From: Echiichthys vipera
Taxonomy: Eukaryota > Chordata > Actinopteri > Perciformes > Trachinidae
Assembly: GCA_963691815.1 (NCBI GenBank)
Contig: OY829653.1
Span: forward strand, 6,364,801 to 6,428,800
Direction: 5' to 3'
Length of the DNA stretch: 64,000 nucleotides
The notes below the pieces were generated by a model. It did not search any database, was not told the DNA's origin, and saw nothing but the letters and a program-made list of their open reading frames with translations. The position numbers were made by a program, and so were the translations under genes. Numbering within the stretch: position 1 is the stretch's first letter; every line of letters begins with the position of its first letter. Below are positions 35,301 through 50,300 of the stretch, piece after piece.

Positions 35301-38300
35301 TTTATTCATCTGTATTGAGGAAATTCCCAAAGTTATTTTCAAGAGAACTGGACAAACCGCACAAGTTTAAAGCTTTACTGCAAACACATTCATTTAATTC
35401 AAAGTCTTTGCAGTATGTACATTACAGCACTCTTTGATTTTAGACAACAATAGAATGACAAGAAATACTAGTAAAAGCAAAAACACAGGGTCAGTATGGC
35501 CCCAGGATGGTCAGATACTTGTAAGGAGTTTTTTCCTGTGCCTCAGCAGATCATATATGTAATTCGTCAAGTGTAACATCACCAGTGCATCGCACCACCC
35601 TGAGTGCCAAACACACAAGACTCAGCCATCTGCCGTTGTGCATTCACATGGAAAAAAAAATCATGTAAAACATTGCTGAAGTGGAGCTGTTGTACAACTG
35701 ACTGCACAAACAAATTCAGGAAGAACGCAGACACACGTTTTACAGACTCCTGGAGGCATAAAGAGAAAAGAAGGATGATAGAGCTGTGTAAATACCATAG
35801 ACTGTATTAAAAATGGACGCAGCCTCTCCGTCGAGGTCTGTTCTCTCAACTTGATCCAATTGTACTCACCTCTGGGGGTCTCCATGTTGTCCATGTCCTA
35901 AAAAAGGGCATTGATGGGATTTTGGGGGTAGGGAGATACGTCCATCTGGCTGACGTATACCTCTGAGGAGAAGGAAGGGCCCCCAAACTAGCCTGGTACA
36001 AAAACATTTACCCCCCAGTGTTTGTCATGGAGATATGACCTAAACATACCGATTAGAATGGTTGTTTTTTTTGTACGAGGCCTTAAAATAGGTTTAATTA
36101 TGCTGTGAAAATGGCCTGTTACATCGGGGAATGAGAAACTGCTCTATTGTGAAAAATCCCCAAAGCAATTTCAGTCAAAAGCAACTGGACTTGGTTATTT
36201 GACTAGGAAGACGTTTCACCTCTCATCCAAGAGGCTTCATCAGTTCATGTACGCAATTGACCAGGCTGGGACTGGACCAACTAACTGGTGTGGAGATCCA
36301 AGTATTTAACCTCTCACAAGGCCAATGAAGTCAATAGAACCCTTTGTGCTCCAAGTGCCACCCAGCGTCATTAGAGTGACGGTTCTTTTCCTAGACAAAT
36401 AACCAAGTCCAGTTGCTTTTGACTGAAATTGCTTTTGGGATAACGATGACCTGGGCAGATGAGAACATTCACAGCCTCTATTGTGAAAACAACTCCTAGT
36501 GGACACTCGGAGAACTGCAGTTTTTGGCACTGTACTGGATCAGCCAGGACGTCGCTGTGGTGGGGGTTTGGTAAAAACCTGCTCATTGCAATTGGTTGTA
36601 ATTTGGTCCAACAATGTCAGGCTAGATCATGCTGACAAATCCTTTAGAAATGGGACTAACCGCATGTATGTCTACACAGTATATGCCCTGCATGTTTACT
36701 TTACTTCCATTACTTCCCAGCTGTGGTGCATACATAGTATATATCTCAGGAAACTCAATATCTGGCCACATTTCAACATCCTCAGACTACTGACTCTCTG
36801 GTACATTGCATCAATCATTGTCGTTGCCAGTGGCAGCGAGTTTCGTTATTTTCCTCTCAAAGCTCTCCCCATACAAAGCAGCCTCAGTTTTGCCACACAG
36901 CGACGGCAAGAAAGGGTGTATCACATGAAGAAGTGATAGTAGCCTACATACCCCCTGTATTTCTGTGAAAACACACACTGTTAATCAAATATTATGTTCT
37001 GCAAATTCAGCTCAATTGGACTGAATAAAAAGCAATCGTTAAAGGTGTAATTCATCAATTCCGCAAGGTCACCGCAGAGTACTTTAGTCTCTTGCACCTC
37101 TCCATGGGGAATGAAACTCCTAATTGTGTGATATCGAGCAGTGCGGCTCCACTTTAACCAAATAGAGCTGTTTCAAATGAAGACGACCTTCGAGTGGTAA
37201 GCACATGATGAGGGACGGACGAATTCTCTGTTTGTTCAGTCATCTAATTCAGATGGATTATTTGTAGAGACACTCAGAAATTAGTGAGAGGTTAGTCTGC
37301 GCTGTGGGACGCTCTTCTTCTCCAAATGGATCGATTGTTGAAGCAACGAGCCGACCCTTTAGCTCGAGTTGAGCAGCATTCTAATAACAATCGGTCCTAA
37401 TTAAGATGTAACTGCTACGATCTCAATTGCTTCCCCTCCGCATTGCTATGGAGACCGAGCTCTAAGGGGGGTTTTTAAGAATATGGTGATTTGTGGCTGC
37501 TCATCAGTGCCGTCAGTGATTCTGCCTTGATGTCTTCTTTGCTCTTGCACTCCTTTTCTTTCTCTCCTCCTGTGTTTTTTAATTCTATTCAATTCTAATA
37601 CTGGGTCTCCTTTTCTCCTGTCTTCGCTCCCTCGCTGTGTTTAATGTTCTCTTTCTGGCTTCTGCTTCTCCTCTCCTCCAGCTTCAGTCAATCCCCTCCT
37701 GTGTCACTCTGAGCTCTCCTCCCCCTCCCCCCTCTATTCCTCTGAACCTTGGACCTTTTTCTTTTTTTACCCACTGTTCATCCTCTTTTCTCTCCGTTTT
37801 CTTCCCTTGCTGTCTCAGATGGGAGTCTGTATTCTGCTATGTCGTCGGTGGCAGGTCACGCCGGCTCGATCCGCCGTACGTTTGGCTCCCAGAAACTCCT
37901 GAAGACAGAGAACGTTTGGCTGCTGAGTGAGTAGGAGGACGGTCGTCATACTCAAACCATACAAGTTTAGACTAATGAAAATGGAGATGGTGGGTGGTAC
38001 TCTCTATAAATCATCCATTATTATTCCCATGGGATAAATAACAGGTGTATTCGCTGTCACTGTGTTTGTGGTTTGGGTCACAGAAACATATCCACTGGGA
38101 GCAGCCATTTACACTCTACTGGTTCTCATAGTGTCATGCATACATTCAGTTTAATATTAGCATAAAAAGGTGATATAATGATGAAACAGGCACTCAGAGA
38201 GGTTATTGCTTAACCCATAAGAAAACGTAAATGAAGTGATGACATCTAAATGGACAATCTCATCACCAGATCCGCAGTTCGCTGGCGCAGCCATCATCCC

Positions 38301-41300
38301 GTCTTCACTAAAATACAAGGAGGAGATCTACTTCTTCTTCAGTGAGTTCAACAAGACAGCGAGAGTGGATGAGGAGCCTTACAGGGCCCGCATTGGCCGA
38401 ATCTGCACAGTAAGAAAAATCACTTTTATGCATCCCAACCTTGCAGTAACTCATCACATCTCTCATCTTTACAGAGCTGTGAGCAGGCAATAAAACTATG
38501 GATTGACGGTTTGATTTGAATCATTTTTACAGGCCTAGAGATTTTATCCGATACTGTGTTTTGAAAGAAAACCACTGATCTTGAGTGAATTGCAAATAAA
38601 ATTAACTAAAAGGATTGAATGTTTCATATAAAAACAAATCAAAAATGTGCTGAGTGAGGATGCAACATGGGTTAGGCTAACCTGTACCCCCCACAATCCT
38701 CTTCTAAGTGATTAACTATTGATAGGAAGGTGATAGGATGAATAAGCGAGTTGTACCCCCTTGCAATCCTCTTTCAAGTGAATAACTATTGATAGGAAGG
38801 TGATAGAGACTTGAAACTTAAATGTTTGAATATGAAGTCAGGCATGATGTGCTCTGTTAGGCCCCATCCCCTTCCAGTCCGGAGATACCTCTTTTTTGTG
38901 GTCGTAAGTGGGCGTATCTCAGGATCGGAAGCTCGTAGAGACACGTGGTTGGTGTCTACCTGGCAAACAGAGACATCAGCAGTTCTCTATGATATACAGT
39001 TCTTGAATTATCACGAGAAAATGGGTTTTCCATAGAAATCCATGTATTATTGGGAAAAGTGTGAAGTGTTGACGGAAAATCATACTCCCAAGAAACAACA
39101 TGTTATATAGTAATACTGAGTTTAATTTATACAGGCTACATTTTCTAAACATTTTCCAGACTAATAAATGGGCACATAATCTAAAATCCGAGGATGTAGA
39201 AAAGAACTGCTGGTGCATTGCTCCGGGTAGAAACTTCAGAGCATGCTGCACGTCTTAACACTTTCCAATCAATGACATCAGAGCAGGTGTTTCCCAATAA
39301 GCCGTCACATGTGAAAAACCTGCTGCCCTGTGTGATTCATGCCTCCCACTCTAAATTGAAACGAGTCTTTTTATGGAGTTTCTTCATCTGCTAATAAAGG
39401 AATATTCCAATGTTTTGTTGTACACTTCTTAACATAAGCTTCTCTGACCTGGCTCTTCCAGATGGATTGATTCTTATTTACTTAGCAAATCCATTTGGGA
39501 ACTCTCGTGTGGAGATCCTTTGGGAAGGGGTGAAAATACTGGTTGCTGATTGGATAAACCATCTGTCTATCACCAACATACGGACCAAATTAACCAACGA
39601 GATCAACGAAGCGTATTATGTACTAACAGTGTCGATCCAAAGCTCAGAAAGTAAACAACATGTGGGTTAAAGATATTTGCTGTTTGTGTAACGAGAATTT
39701 ACTGATAAAAGGCACAATTTCAGGTGCCCGGTCCATATTCCAACAGAAGGATCCAAGAGGAAAAAAGCGTGCTCGATAGCTGCGCTCATCTCGTCTACAC
39801 TGAAGAGTCGCTTCTCGTTTCGTCACACTTAAATCTGCCTCAAAACCAACGCTCATTGATTTGGTTGCTTGGCAAACTTTCACCACCACACGTTACCAGA
39901 CTGATCTGCGAGTAAAATACATTGGAGGTCAGGGCGGCCGGTGGAACAGTGGTTAGAGCTGTCGCCCCATATAAAGAGGATGAAGGTTCTTGAGGCAGTG
40001 ACCTTGGGTTCGACTCTGCGGCCCTTTACTGCACGTGTCCCCCCTCTCACCTTTTCCAGTCCGTCCTATCTAATAAAAGGCTTGAAAACTGCCAAAAAAC
40101 TAATCTTAAAAAAAAATAAAAAATACATTGGTGCTCACAAGATCAGGATGGTCTCGCGAGGCTAAGTCTTCTTTGCTCTCTTAACAGAACTAGCTTCAGC
40201 TTTAGGAAGGTCGATTTCATACACATCTTGGATCAATCTGTGTACTGAACGCTCAGACATGAAACAGGCAACATGTATTGCTATGAGGGAGGGTTAGGGA
40301 CTCCTGGGGAAGGGGTTAGCATCTCATCCTGGCGGGGGACGGAACGTAAAATTCGAAGTCAATATGACAGCCTGGCCGCCCCATTCTGACTTTGTTGTCA
40401 CGGTCCTTTCATGTTATTTCCAGGTGGATGAAGGGGGCATCAAAGCCCTGCTGCCTGACTCATGGACCACCTTCATGAAGGCCCGAGTGATGTGCGGGTC
40501 AGGAAACACTCAGCAGCAATACAACAACATGAAGCAGGCTGTGGTGCTGACAGCACAGGACAAGAGGGCCGGAGTCCTGTACGGCCTATTTTCCAACGCA
40601 TGGTAAGCTGGAATATATGAACGCCTTGACTACCTCCACGGTTGAATTGGCTGCATGCAAGTTACACTGGAAATTTTATGGTTTTAATCTATTTCAGGAA
40701 AAAAACACAAGAAAGCTTTATGTCGCGTGAAGCTGGAATTCTATTTCTCCGAAGACGCTCATAAATGTCTCTGTGAAGCAGGTGTTATGAGTAACAATAG
40801 GTAACAGTCAACATGCTCATTGCTTGATTCAGCTCGAAACGGAGATTAAAAAAACAAAGATAAAAGGGATAGCCTTGTCAGCGATGTTTCTGCTTGAGCC
40901 AATTTACTAGTAGAATATACTATACTACAATTTACTACTTACGACTTTGTCTATTTACGAGTTTACATTCACGAGTGTATGAGGGCTCAGATGATTTATG
41001 AATACTCTACAGGCTTTTATCGGATTTTGTTTGGTTATCCAAAACAAGCTAATTATGGGTCATGGCTATGCCAACCTGTCCTCATCATAACTAACTACAG
41101 TTGTTTTTTAGGACCCCTTAGGCTCAGTTGTCAAAGCACCAGGTAGCCCTGTGCGACCAATGCATGACACTCCACTGCATTAGCTTTTTTAAACATGGAA
41201 AACATGTTATCCTTGTGAATACAAACAAAACTACGTGGTTAAGTTTAGGCAGCAAAACCACTTGGCTAGGGTTAGGAAAAGATCGTGAGTAGGGTTAAAA

Positions 41301-44300
41301 AAGGCATGTTTGTAATCTAACTACAGTCTCCCAGGGACATGGACAACAACAGCAGTTTCACACTCATCCACCCACACAGCAGTACACACACATATACACA
41401 TTCACACACTGCATACCAGCAGCACCTACTGACATGCGCCAAAACATAACATACACACCCACACACTCATGTTTCTCATAATATCAGATTTAGAAAAAGT
41501 GTCTTGACAGTGTCAGTTTCCATTTTATTTGACTATAAAATCAGTTTTCTTCAGGTCTGTGGCTATTACTGTATAATCTGCCACATAATTGTTCACAAAG
41601 TTTGCAAATCAGTTTCCAGAGATATTGGTTGTCATACATCTGATAGTACAACTACAGAACATATTGTGGTGCCGTTGTCTGCAAGATGTCGCAGACAATG
41701 ATGATGATGTCTAAAAAATATATTATATATATCTCCAATTGATTGCCAAAGGAAATAGTGATGATATGTTGTCTTGTCAAATGTACTATTTGCACATTTT
41801 TAATTACAAAATACAAGTCAAGTTTTCAAACTGAAATACCAACACATTCTCACTCCCAAATTGTCAAGTACGGATACTTGGCCAGGGGTCCGTTTCACAA
41901 AGCAGGTTTAGTGAAAACTCTGAGTCTGTTAACCCTGAAATGAGGGAAACTCTGAGTTTTCCGTTTCACAAAGGGAGGTAACTCAAACCAGAGAGAGAGG
42001 GGTAACTCTAGCCTGTTTCACAAAGAGAGGTAACTTAACCTCTCGGGCAGTTACCATGGTAACATGCTCTCTGAACCTAACCTGGTCGGGACCGGTGTTG
42101 CACTTTCGGCGAAAAACCTGCTCAAACTCACCGTATGAACGCATTAATGTTTCCAATTCCAGTGGTAGCGTACCCCTCCTCTTCCACGTTGCTATGGTGA
42201 CTCGTCAAATCAGGGCTCCATTGATGCTGTCTTTTTATACTTTTGGTGTACGCGCTTAACTCCAGGTCAAACTACTCCGAGTTGATAAAACTAACGCAAA
42301 TCTGCTGTTCTGGAACTGAAAACTCATAGTTTCCTATCTCAGAGTAGATCAACTCAGATTTCAGGGTTAGACTCAGAGTTTGTTGAACCTGCTTCGTGAA
42401 ATGGACCTCAGGACCTTTATTAGCAACTACTCGTAGTTGCAAAAGACAAACAGATAGGGATTGCTTTCTGTTTTCCTCAGAGCTTACTTACAACACAGGA
42501 AACATTTGGGCACACAGCAGCCTGGCTTCTATCCAAAGCAAGAAACAGATGTAATTTGAACCACAAACTCCAATCTCAGTGCTTTGATAAAGGCAAAAAA
42601 CAAAACTTGTTTGTGTAAGTAAGAAGGCAGGTTTTGTTACTTAATCGTCTCGCTTAGTTGAAAGAAAGTTTGTTTATCTCTCTCCCTCTTCCTCAATCCG
42701 CGGGGCTCTTTGTCTTTTGCTGGGTACGTTATAGTGTCCGCAATTACCCTGATTGTTCCACCGTCCTCCATTCACGCTACCTGACGGCAGCTCCTGTAAG
42801 CTATTTTCTTGAGTTGTAAGCGGTTTCAACTCATCATTTTGAAGTGAATGTTGATTGTACAATGTAAAGGCTATAGAAAAATGACACCACCAGCGTAAAG
42901 AGTGGTTCCATAAGCCTTACTTTCAATATGCAATTCGGTCTGCCATGGGTTATGAAATCCTTGGAAAATGAAAGCTCACTTTACCGCACAAAGGAAGAGG
43001 AAAGTGCCTGAGGTGTGTCTGTACTTATGAAGGCAATAAAATAATAACACAGAGCCTTAGTCATAGCATCTCAGTCAGCCACAGTCTGAATCATGGTCTG
43101 GACCAAGACGGCAAATAGTTTTGCCTACCACATTTACAGCAGCAGCAGTACATTACAGCTTCACTACATACGTTCTTACCATTCACAATAAAATCCCGAG
43201 ATATATAAAATTACACCACTTTGCTGCTTACCAGAGATCATTTCACTTGGAGGTAAAGCAACAAAAGAGAAAGGTTATCTGTTAGCGATTTAAGTAAGTT
43301 AACATTGACTTTTGGCTTCTCACTGGACATGAACAGCAGTCTCCAGGGTGAAAGTCCTGTGTTTGTTTGACCCATCCATCCACCCCACACTGACTTTGTC
43401 GCCCTTTATATAACGTCGTCTCTCAGCACCACAGTCGAAGCACAGTGGGTCTCATACAGACGCTCTTTAATTGGTCCCTTAATGTTAGACCTTTTCAGCT
43501 GGTGACAATGGATGGCGAGTAGGCATTGATTTGCTCCAAGGGGCCCACTGCTCTAGAACAGGGATTATAGATATTTACTGTTTTAGGGCCCTTGGGCGGC
43601 TGTGATTCTAGCTGTGTCCTTGCATGCCCCCCTCATAGCCACTCACCAGGCTTTTATCGTGGGTGTAATTACACTTCATTCTGTCTTTGTTCAGGGGCAG
43701 AACAGTGATCTGCGCCTACTCCATTGAAGATATTGACCAGGCTTTCTCCACATCCAAACTGAAGGGCTACAGCAGTCCATTCATTGGCAGTCGCCCTGGG
43801 ATGGTAAGAAAAACCTGCAAGATTTGTTCCTTTTTATTTTTCATCACACTAATCTGATGAATAATTTTTTAAAAATGAGATAAAAATGTGCAATTGCATG
43901 AGTCAGCCTTTATTCCAGGGGTGAAAAGATTGAAGTGCTATTTTTGAAAGGCACGAGTTGATAAACGAGAAGCAATTTCAAACCCTTTGTCCAAGGGCAT
44001 TTTGTTTATTTAAGAGCCCAGCCTGGTCTGAATCGATTACGTCATTTCTCCTCACAGTGTGTCCGTAAAAACTCGACAGCAGGAGGTCACAATGATATCA
44101 AAAACCTTGGGGTGATCAGATACCACCCAGAAATTGAGGATGTGATCCGGCCTGTCGGTGTGGCTCCACTCGACCTGCCCACAGATGACCAAATCACACA
44201 CGCCGTGGCAGACATTGTCCTGGCGGTCAACGATGAGCACTACAGCGTCCTGTACCTTGGAACAGGTATGTGTGCTTGTATATTTGTCCTATGCTGCTGA

Positions 44301-47300
44301 TAGGTAGTTTAATTTCTAAGCGGTTCAAGTCAGCTACAGTGCATGGTGGCTACATGCGTAGGCTATAGTTACAATACATAACCCCTTGACACAACCGTAA
44401 ATCAACCTTCTGAACCTGAATACTACCTCTAGTTCTGCAATAAGGTCAGGTGTAGGCATGTTCTCATTGCCAAGGTGTTAAATACAGAAATGCGGAGTCT
44501 GCGTAATTTCTGCTAGCGACACGGAGTGGGATGTCAGAAAAAAATAATCCCCTACCGGACCTGGAAAATAATCTCAACATTGACTCCCACTCCCGTTTAT
44601 CTAGCAGCATGTGCTGTTAGCCTAGCTCCCGGATGGTGGAGCTAATGTGGCTAATCCAGTATCAGCTAGATGGAGTCCAACAATATGGCGACTCCCGGAG
44701 GGTAGTATGATTGGATCAAGTTGAGAAAATCGACCCAGATGGAGAGGCTATGTCCATTTTTTATACAGTCTATGTTTAAACCTTACGGCATCATTTTGTT
44801 TGAATTTGCTAATGCCTGTTTTTAATGGAGCATCACAGTTTGATGCGCAGGGCTACTTAATGTGTTGTGTGACACAAGGGGGTCCTGGCGAAGCGTCCAT
44901 ATGTGATGAGTTGGTATGAGAACAGCTTGGTATAGTCTAGTTAAAGCTGCATTAATCATCTTTTAGGCAAACAATAGCCTAATAACACATAACACACAGG
45001 AAGCACTGAGCGACATCGTCATCACATTGGGTGGCCTGTTTTTTTAATTTTAGCTCTGTTATGGTCTATCCCTCAAAAAATCAGTCCTCAAACAAAAAAT
45101 ATGTGTGTTTAGCTCCCGGATGATTCATTTTCATCCTCAGCAAGTCGCTAAGTTTATCATTCGGCTGTTTGGTGCTGAGCAGGTAATGTACAGTTGGTGT
45201 ATCAGAGCGCTATTTGCTGGAAACAGCTGCCTGCTGCTGGAAATAGGACTAAAGTTGTAATAACAATGCTTTAATCGGAGGCAATTTTTTTTGTACATTT
45301 TCTGACTCACATCCCTGCACCCACTTTGTTATTGTTGGTTGGTTATCCTGGCAATAAGAGTGAATAGGGAGGGGGGAAATCATGTTCTTTGCAACTGATT
45401 AAAAAGCAAAACAGCATTTGTTCTTATATACCAGGGAAAATTAGTCATCCAACCCAAGGTTCTCTCTGTTCAGCAGCAGAACACTGTGGGCAAGCAGGAT
45501 AAAACCATGATCCTAAAGAAACATCAAAGGTGATTCATTTATGCTTAATTAATTAAATAAAATGTTCAGATGAAAGATGCTCTTGAATTGTTAATTGAAG
45601 CAGTGAAAATTTTAAAAAATGTGGAAAATGTGTGACACAAGGTCAAAATCCATTCTGTACATTCATGGTTGTTGCAGAATTGTTTCTGTTTGATCAAAGC
45701 AGCAATGCTTAGGCACTGCTGTTGCCCATAGCAGTTACTCCAAAAATCTCCTTGGGCCTCAGGGAGATTACTATGGCAACCATCACAAGTCATATGCTTA
45801 TGTGTGCATGTACACCACGCTGAAGTTCACCCAAAGATGAGCAAGTGTCATCTCGCTGAGAACGATTTCTCGCTCCTGCAGTGGATATGTGCTTGTCATT
45901 AATCAGGCACTTCTGGGTTGGTTCTAATAATAGCACGCACAAAACAACATAGTGTTAAAAAAGACAGGATCGCTTCTCACTGTGGTCTTTATTAACTGTG
46001 TCAGTAATAGGAAGGCGAAAATAGAGAGCTATGAACCGCCACGGTGGTGGCCTAAAAAGAAACTGGAGCGGTCTGAGACGTACTGCTATCTGAGGCCAAA
46101 AGGAACAGGCTGCACTGGAGATCTGCCCAACGGACCAAAATGCAGATGAAACAGGACGATTGGTGCTGTTCATGGATTTATTGTACATAAATGATCATAC
46201 AGACAGGTGTTGGTAGTCAGTCAGGTTGAGGTTGTTTGAAATCCAGGGTACAATGTAAGTGGTAACAAAGGTCAAATTGCAAAGACACAAAGGAAAGTTG
46301 TGTTCTATTTTGCAGGGGCAACGTCGCTGCATTGGAGTTCTAAAAACAAAAATTCAGATTTTTGATATTGGAAAAGAAATGTGCAGGTCTTGGACTCTGT
46401 CTTGGAGCTTTTTTGCATTCCTGTTTGATCACATTCCTGTTTCCTCCTGTTGAATATTGCATCACCTTCACGTCAGGACACCAGCAATTAATATTCACAG
46501 GAACAAGTGGAGCTCATCAATCTGCATAATTAATTCTAAACATACCCGTGTATCTCTACAAATGATGGAGCGAAGCTCCCTCCTCAAAATAGTCCAATCT
46601 CTATTAGACAGACTGCAGACAGCCATTCCTGATGGATGGTTGCATTAGAGCAGTTTAAACTGATCAGAAGAGAAGAAGTGGCGAGCCAGGGTCCACCTCT
46701 GGACCAGTGACAGTGAAATCGAAGCAGATGCATTTTTGGTAGCCCGAGGACACTGTTCCCCGGTGATGGAAATTCCACTAAATTTCTTTCACAGAGACGA
46801 GCACGGAGACACAAACCGCTCCATAAATCTTTGTGCAAGTTATTAGAGTGGTAGCCTGGAGGACAAATATAAACTGTTCAAACAATAAATATCTTTGAAG
46901 GCAATGAGATCACCCTCAGCGAGGCTCCCTCTGTTCAACACCAGTTAGAGCCTGAATTCACATCTAATGCATTTAGTGTGCTTTACATGAACTCCGATGC
47001 ATTTTTCCTGTTTGGTCCGGTTCTTCGGTCTAGTGAGAATGTCGTTAGAACTCAGACCAAACAACCACTCTGATATTGGCCTTAAAAGCTGTGTGGATGT
47101 CTGCTTCCAAACTCTGGTGTTGGTTGTTGGTGAGAATGCAAAGCAGAGCAGCCCCAAATCCTGTAATGGTCAGTATGTGACACATGCATAAAACTCAAAC
47201 TCTCCGCACCCAATAGGCCAGAGTTTGCATCCTGTGTGAAACCGAAAGTCAACAGAGAATTTTTTTTAAGTTCGCCAACTGCACTGCCAGCACTGTTGTC

Positions 47301-50300
47301 TGCTTTTGTGAGCAGTGAGCAACTGTTGATGGTGGATGGATCCCCCAAAACCAACAGTGCGGGTCTTCATGAGCTGGAATGGTGTGAAGATGAAGTGTGG
47401 TCTGAGTAGCGTCTTTAAAAGCTAGCGTCTCCGTGCAGCTAGCAATCCACGCTGTGCCCCACATCTACTGTACTCAGAACTTGTTGATGTGTTTATCACA
47501 CACCGCATAACCACACCCGCAACCATCTCCCAAATGAAAACCAGCCCAGAAAGTAAAGAAAGAAGGAAACAGAGAAACGCTAACTTCTAACAATGTTCAC
47601 TTAATGGCCGCCATTTTCGTCATTATTTGCCAGACATTAGTTCAAAATGAAAGAAAGGAATCACACATTATCTGCACATGTTCCCTGTTTTTGTGGATGT
47701 TTTTCCATACATTTGTATCCTGCAGCAAAGATTATTCAGCAATAAAACACTTAAGCTCATAGAGTGACTAAACTGTGGGTGCCATGCTCAAGGGCACCTT
47801 GATGGTGGCTGATATAAAAGAAGAGAACATTACTCATCCAATTTCCCCAAACATCTTTTTTATTCCAGTCACAATCATCTGGCAAAGTGATGATGAAAAT
47901 GGTGAGGTTAAAAGGAATTCCTTTTAAAATGTTGACCTAATACAAACTGACAGGGTGATGCCATGTAGAGTGCTAATTAGCTCAATGGCTAACTGTATAC
48001 TGTGTGTTTTAAACCCTTTCTAACTAGTCTCAGGGGACATGCCTATATGATGCAGGCTGACAGAACGCTGCAGGATTCGACAAAAAAATTCTCTTTCTTT
48101 TGATCTCCAGGCAGCAAATAATTCTTAGGAATTTATGCATATAATAATCAGCTACTTCAATACTTCAATATATGTCAGCTTGAAAACATGACAATATTCA
48201 CTGCAGGCAGTTTCATACATAGTGCAGTGGTTTAGTTCATTTGAAGTCAAACTGAAGTAAAGTTATTTGTTTACGTGACCTGATTTCTTTAGACAACACT
48301 CAGGAGTTGAGTCTGATTCTCAAGACTTGGTCCAAAGGCACTTTAGACTAATCCAAGGCAAACCTATTTATTTTCATAGAGATACTGAATAACGGTATCA
48401 GAGAGAACACTGATGTTGGAACATTTTGTTTGTATATGCACAAAGCCTACATTTTGAAAATAGTTTTACTACAATAACTGCACATCATCAAAAACTTGGA
48501 AATATTTGCAGTTATGTCAAATAAACTCAAGTTAGGGTACGGTTAAGGTTAAGGTTACAGAAGCTAATGCAGGATGTGGTTTATTTCAATCTACCAACCC
48601 AAAGTCTTTGCCCTAACATTCCACTTTTCTACTGCACATAAAGACACACTAAATGTAAAATGTTCACTTCAGATTTGTCCACCATCAACCTCCTTTCTGG
48701 GACAGAGCCATGGACGTAGGATTAAAACAAAAATGCTAAGTAAACCATCTGAATAGTCAAACGATCTGCTTTGAAATCTGTCACTACAGACTATTCAATT
48801 CACCCCGGGTCTGCTGCTAAAAGTTGCAATAAAGACACTGCAAAGATGACAGCCTATAGCCAACCGCAATGCATATATTTTTTGAGCCTGCTTTCGCGAA
48901 AATAAGTAATAAATGGACAATCAATAACATAATGGAAAGGAAAACAAAGCAGTTGTTAAATGCTCAGAATGCAAATGAAGAATATGTCCAATATGTCTGA
49001 GGTCTGTGGTTTTTGACTTGTGGTTGAAGAAAGAAACGTTTGGGCTGACAGAGATGAGGTGAAGCTAAATGGGTGAAATCCATCCATGGGTGAAGTGCCA
49101 GCAGGAACCAACAGTGCTGGACACATTGCAAAATCTGCGGCTGTCCACTGAAGTTTAACAGCTAGAAGACGTCTGACTGAGAGCTAAAGAGCAGCAAAGG
49201 AGGTATGACATGTTGTAGACCTTTGCTTCAGATTTCCTCTGGCTCTCAGTTAGTCATAGAAATAGAACGAAAGAACAGGCAGTAGTGAAAGATTTGTTTG
49301 CCTTCAGTAACTCACTGACAGATTTAACACCAGAAGAAGCCAATCTGCTTGGACTTTTTCAGTCATACAGCAGAAAGATCCCCTCAGGGATGGAGGAAAT
49401 GTCAGAGCCATTCACTTGTTTCAAGTTGACTTTTATGTTCGAGATCAGAAGCTATTTTCTTTTCACACGGCGTGACATTCGAGATCGAAGGAGCGTCAAA
49501 CTTAGAAGCATGAAGGAAAAATATGAGCGTTTGAAGAGAGTGACTTTAATGTATAGATGTTGCGTTTAAAAAGAAAGAAGAACTTGTTAACTAAAGAAGG
49601 CAACTTTGGATAGACCAGCTGGAGGTGTTCACTGTAAGATAATATGCGCGCTCAGCAAACTCTCCCTGGATAAATAAAACCAGAAAAAAATGATCTCAGC
49701 AGATGCCGCATGACTTAAGCATCATCACCCTTCCCCCCCTCAGAATGTGTCTCTGCTATCTTTGTACTGACACACAGTTTTGATAAAAGAGCTGAAAATA
49801 GCTGCAGACAGGATTAAACAACCACATGAGAATAAACTGGATGAAATGGGGAATGTTATCTTTGACTACAAGAAAGGAAAAAGAAGGTTTGAAGTTTATA
49901 AAAAAAGAGAAAAGACAGTTACAGGACAAAAGAAGTCTAAGTGACGGCAAGAAGCTGCGCTGCCTCATTACAAATGTGCAAGTGGCTCATGGGGGGGGGG
50001 GGGGGGGGGGGTATTCAGGAAATGAAGATGTAAGATAAAAAGGTGTCACTGTAACCACATTTTCACAGTGGGGAAGGAAAAAAATCTAAGACGTGAGAAA
50101 AGAATAAAAAAAATACAAATTAGAACATCTCTCTGCAGGGATCCTTTAATTCTGTCAAGTCATTATTTGGAAAGGAAGCAGGCGATGTGTGAGAGAATGC
50201 AAATAGTAGGAGTAAAAGAACATGCTCATTGGCTTTCAGTTCAATGACATGTCCCCACACTCTGCACCAAAAAGCTACAAGGCAATAAAGAAATATTGAA

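Larger units (their letters stand above)
33465..37818 (+). other. sema7a intron 5 (4.4 kb)
   Basis: It contains the nested repeats at 35797-36590 and a CT-rich tract from about 37540 to the acceptor. No other feature recognised. Confidence 0.6.

Noticed and set aside
36499..36936. 145-codon + strand frame in sema7a intron 5
   Set aside because: It begins inside a dispersed repeat and reads into unique intron sequence with no domain or splice support.
49285..49569. 94-codon + strand frame in intron 10
   Set aside because: No similarity to any protein I know, no splice or promoter context, and it lies inside the sema7a gene in unremarkable sequence.
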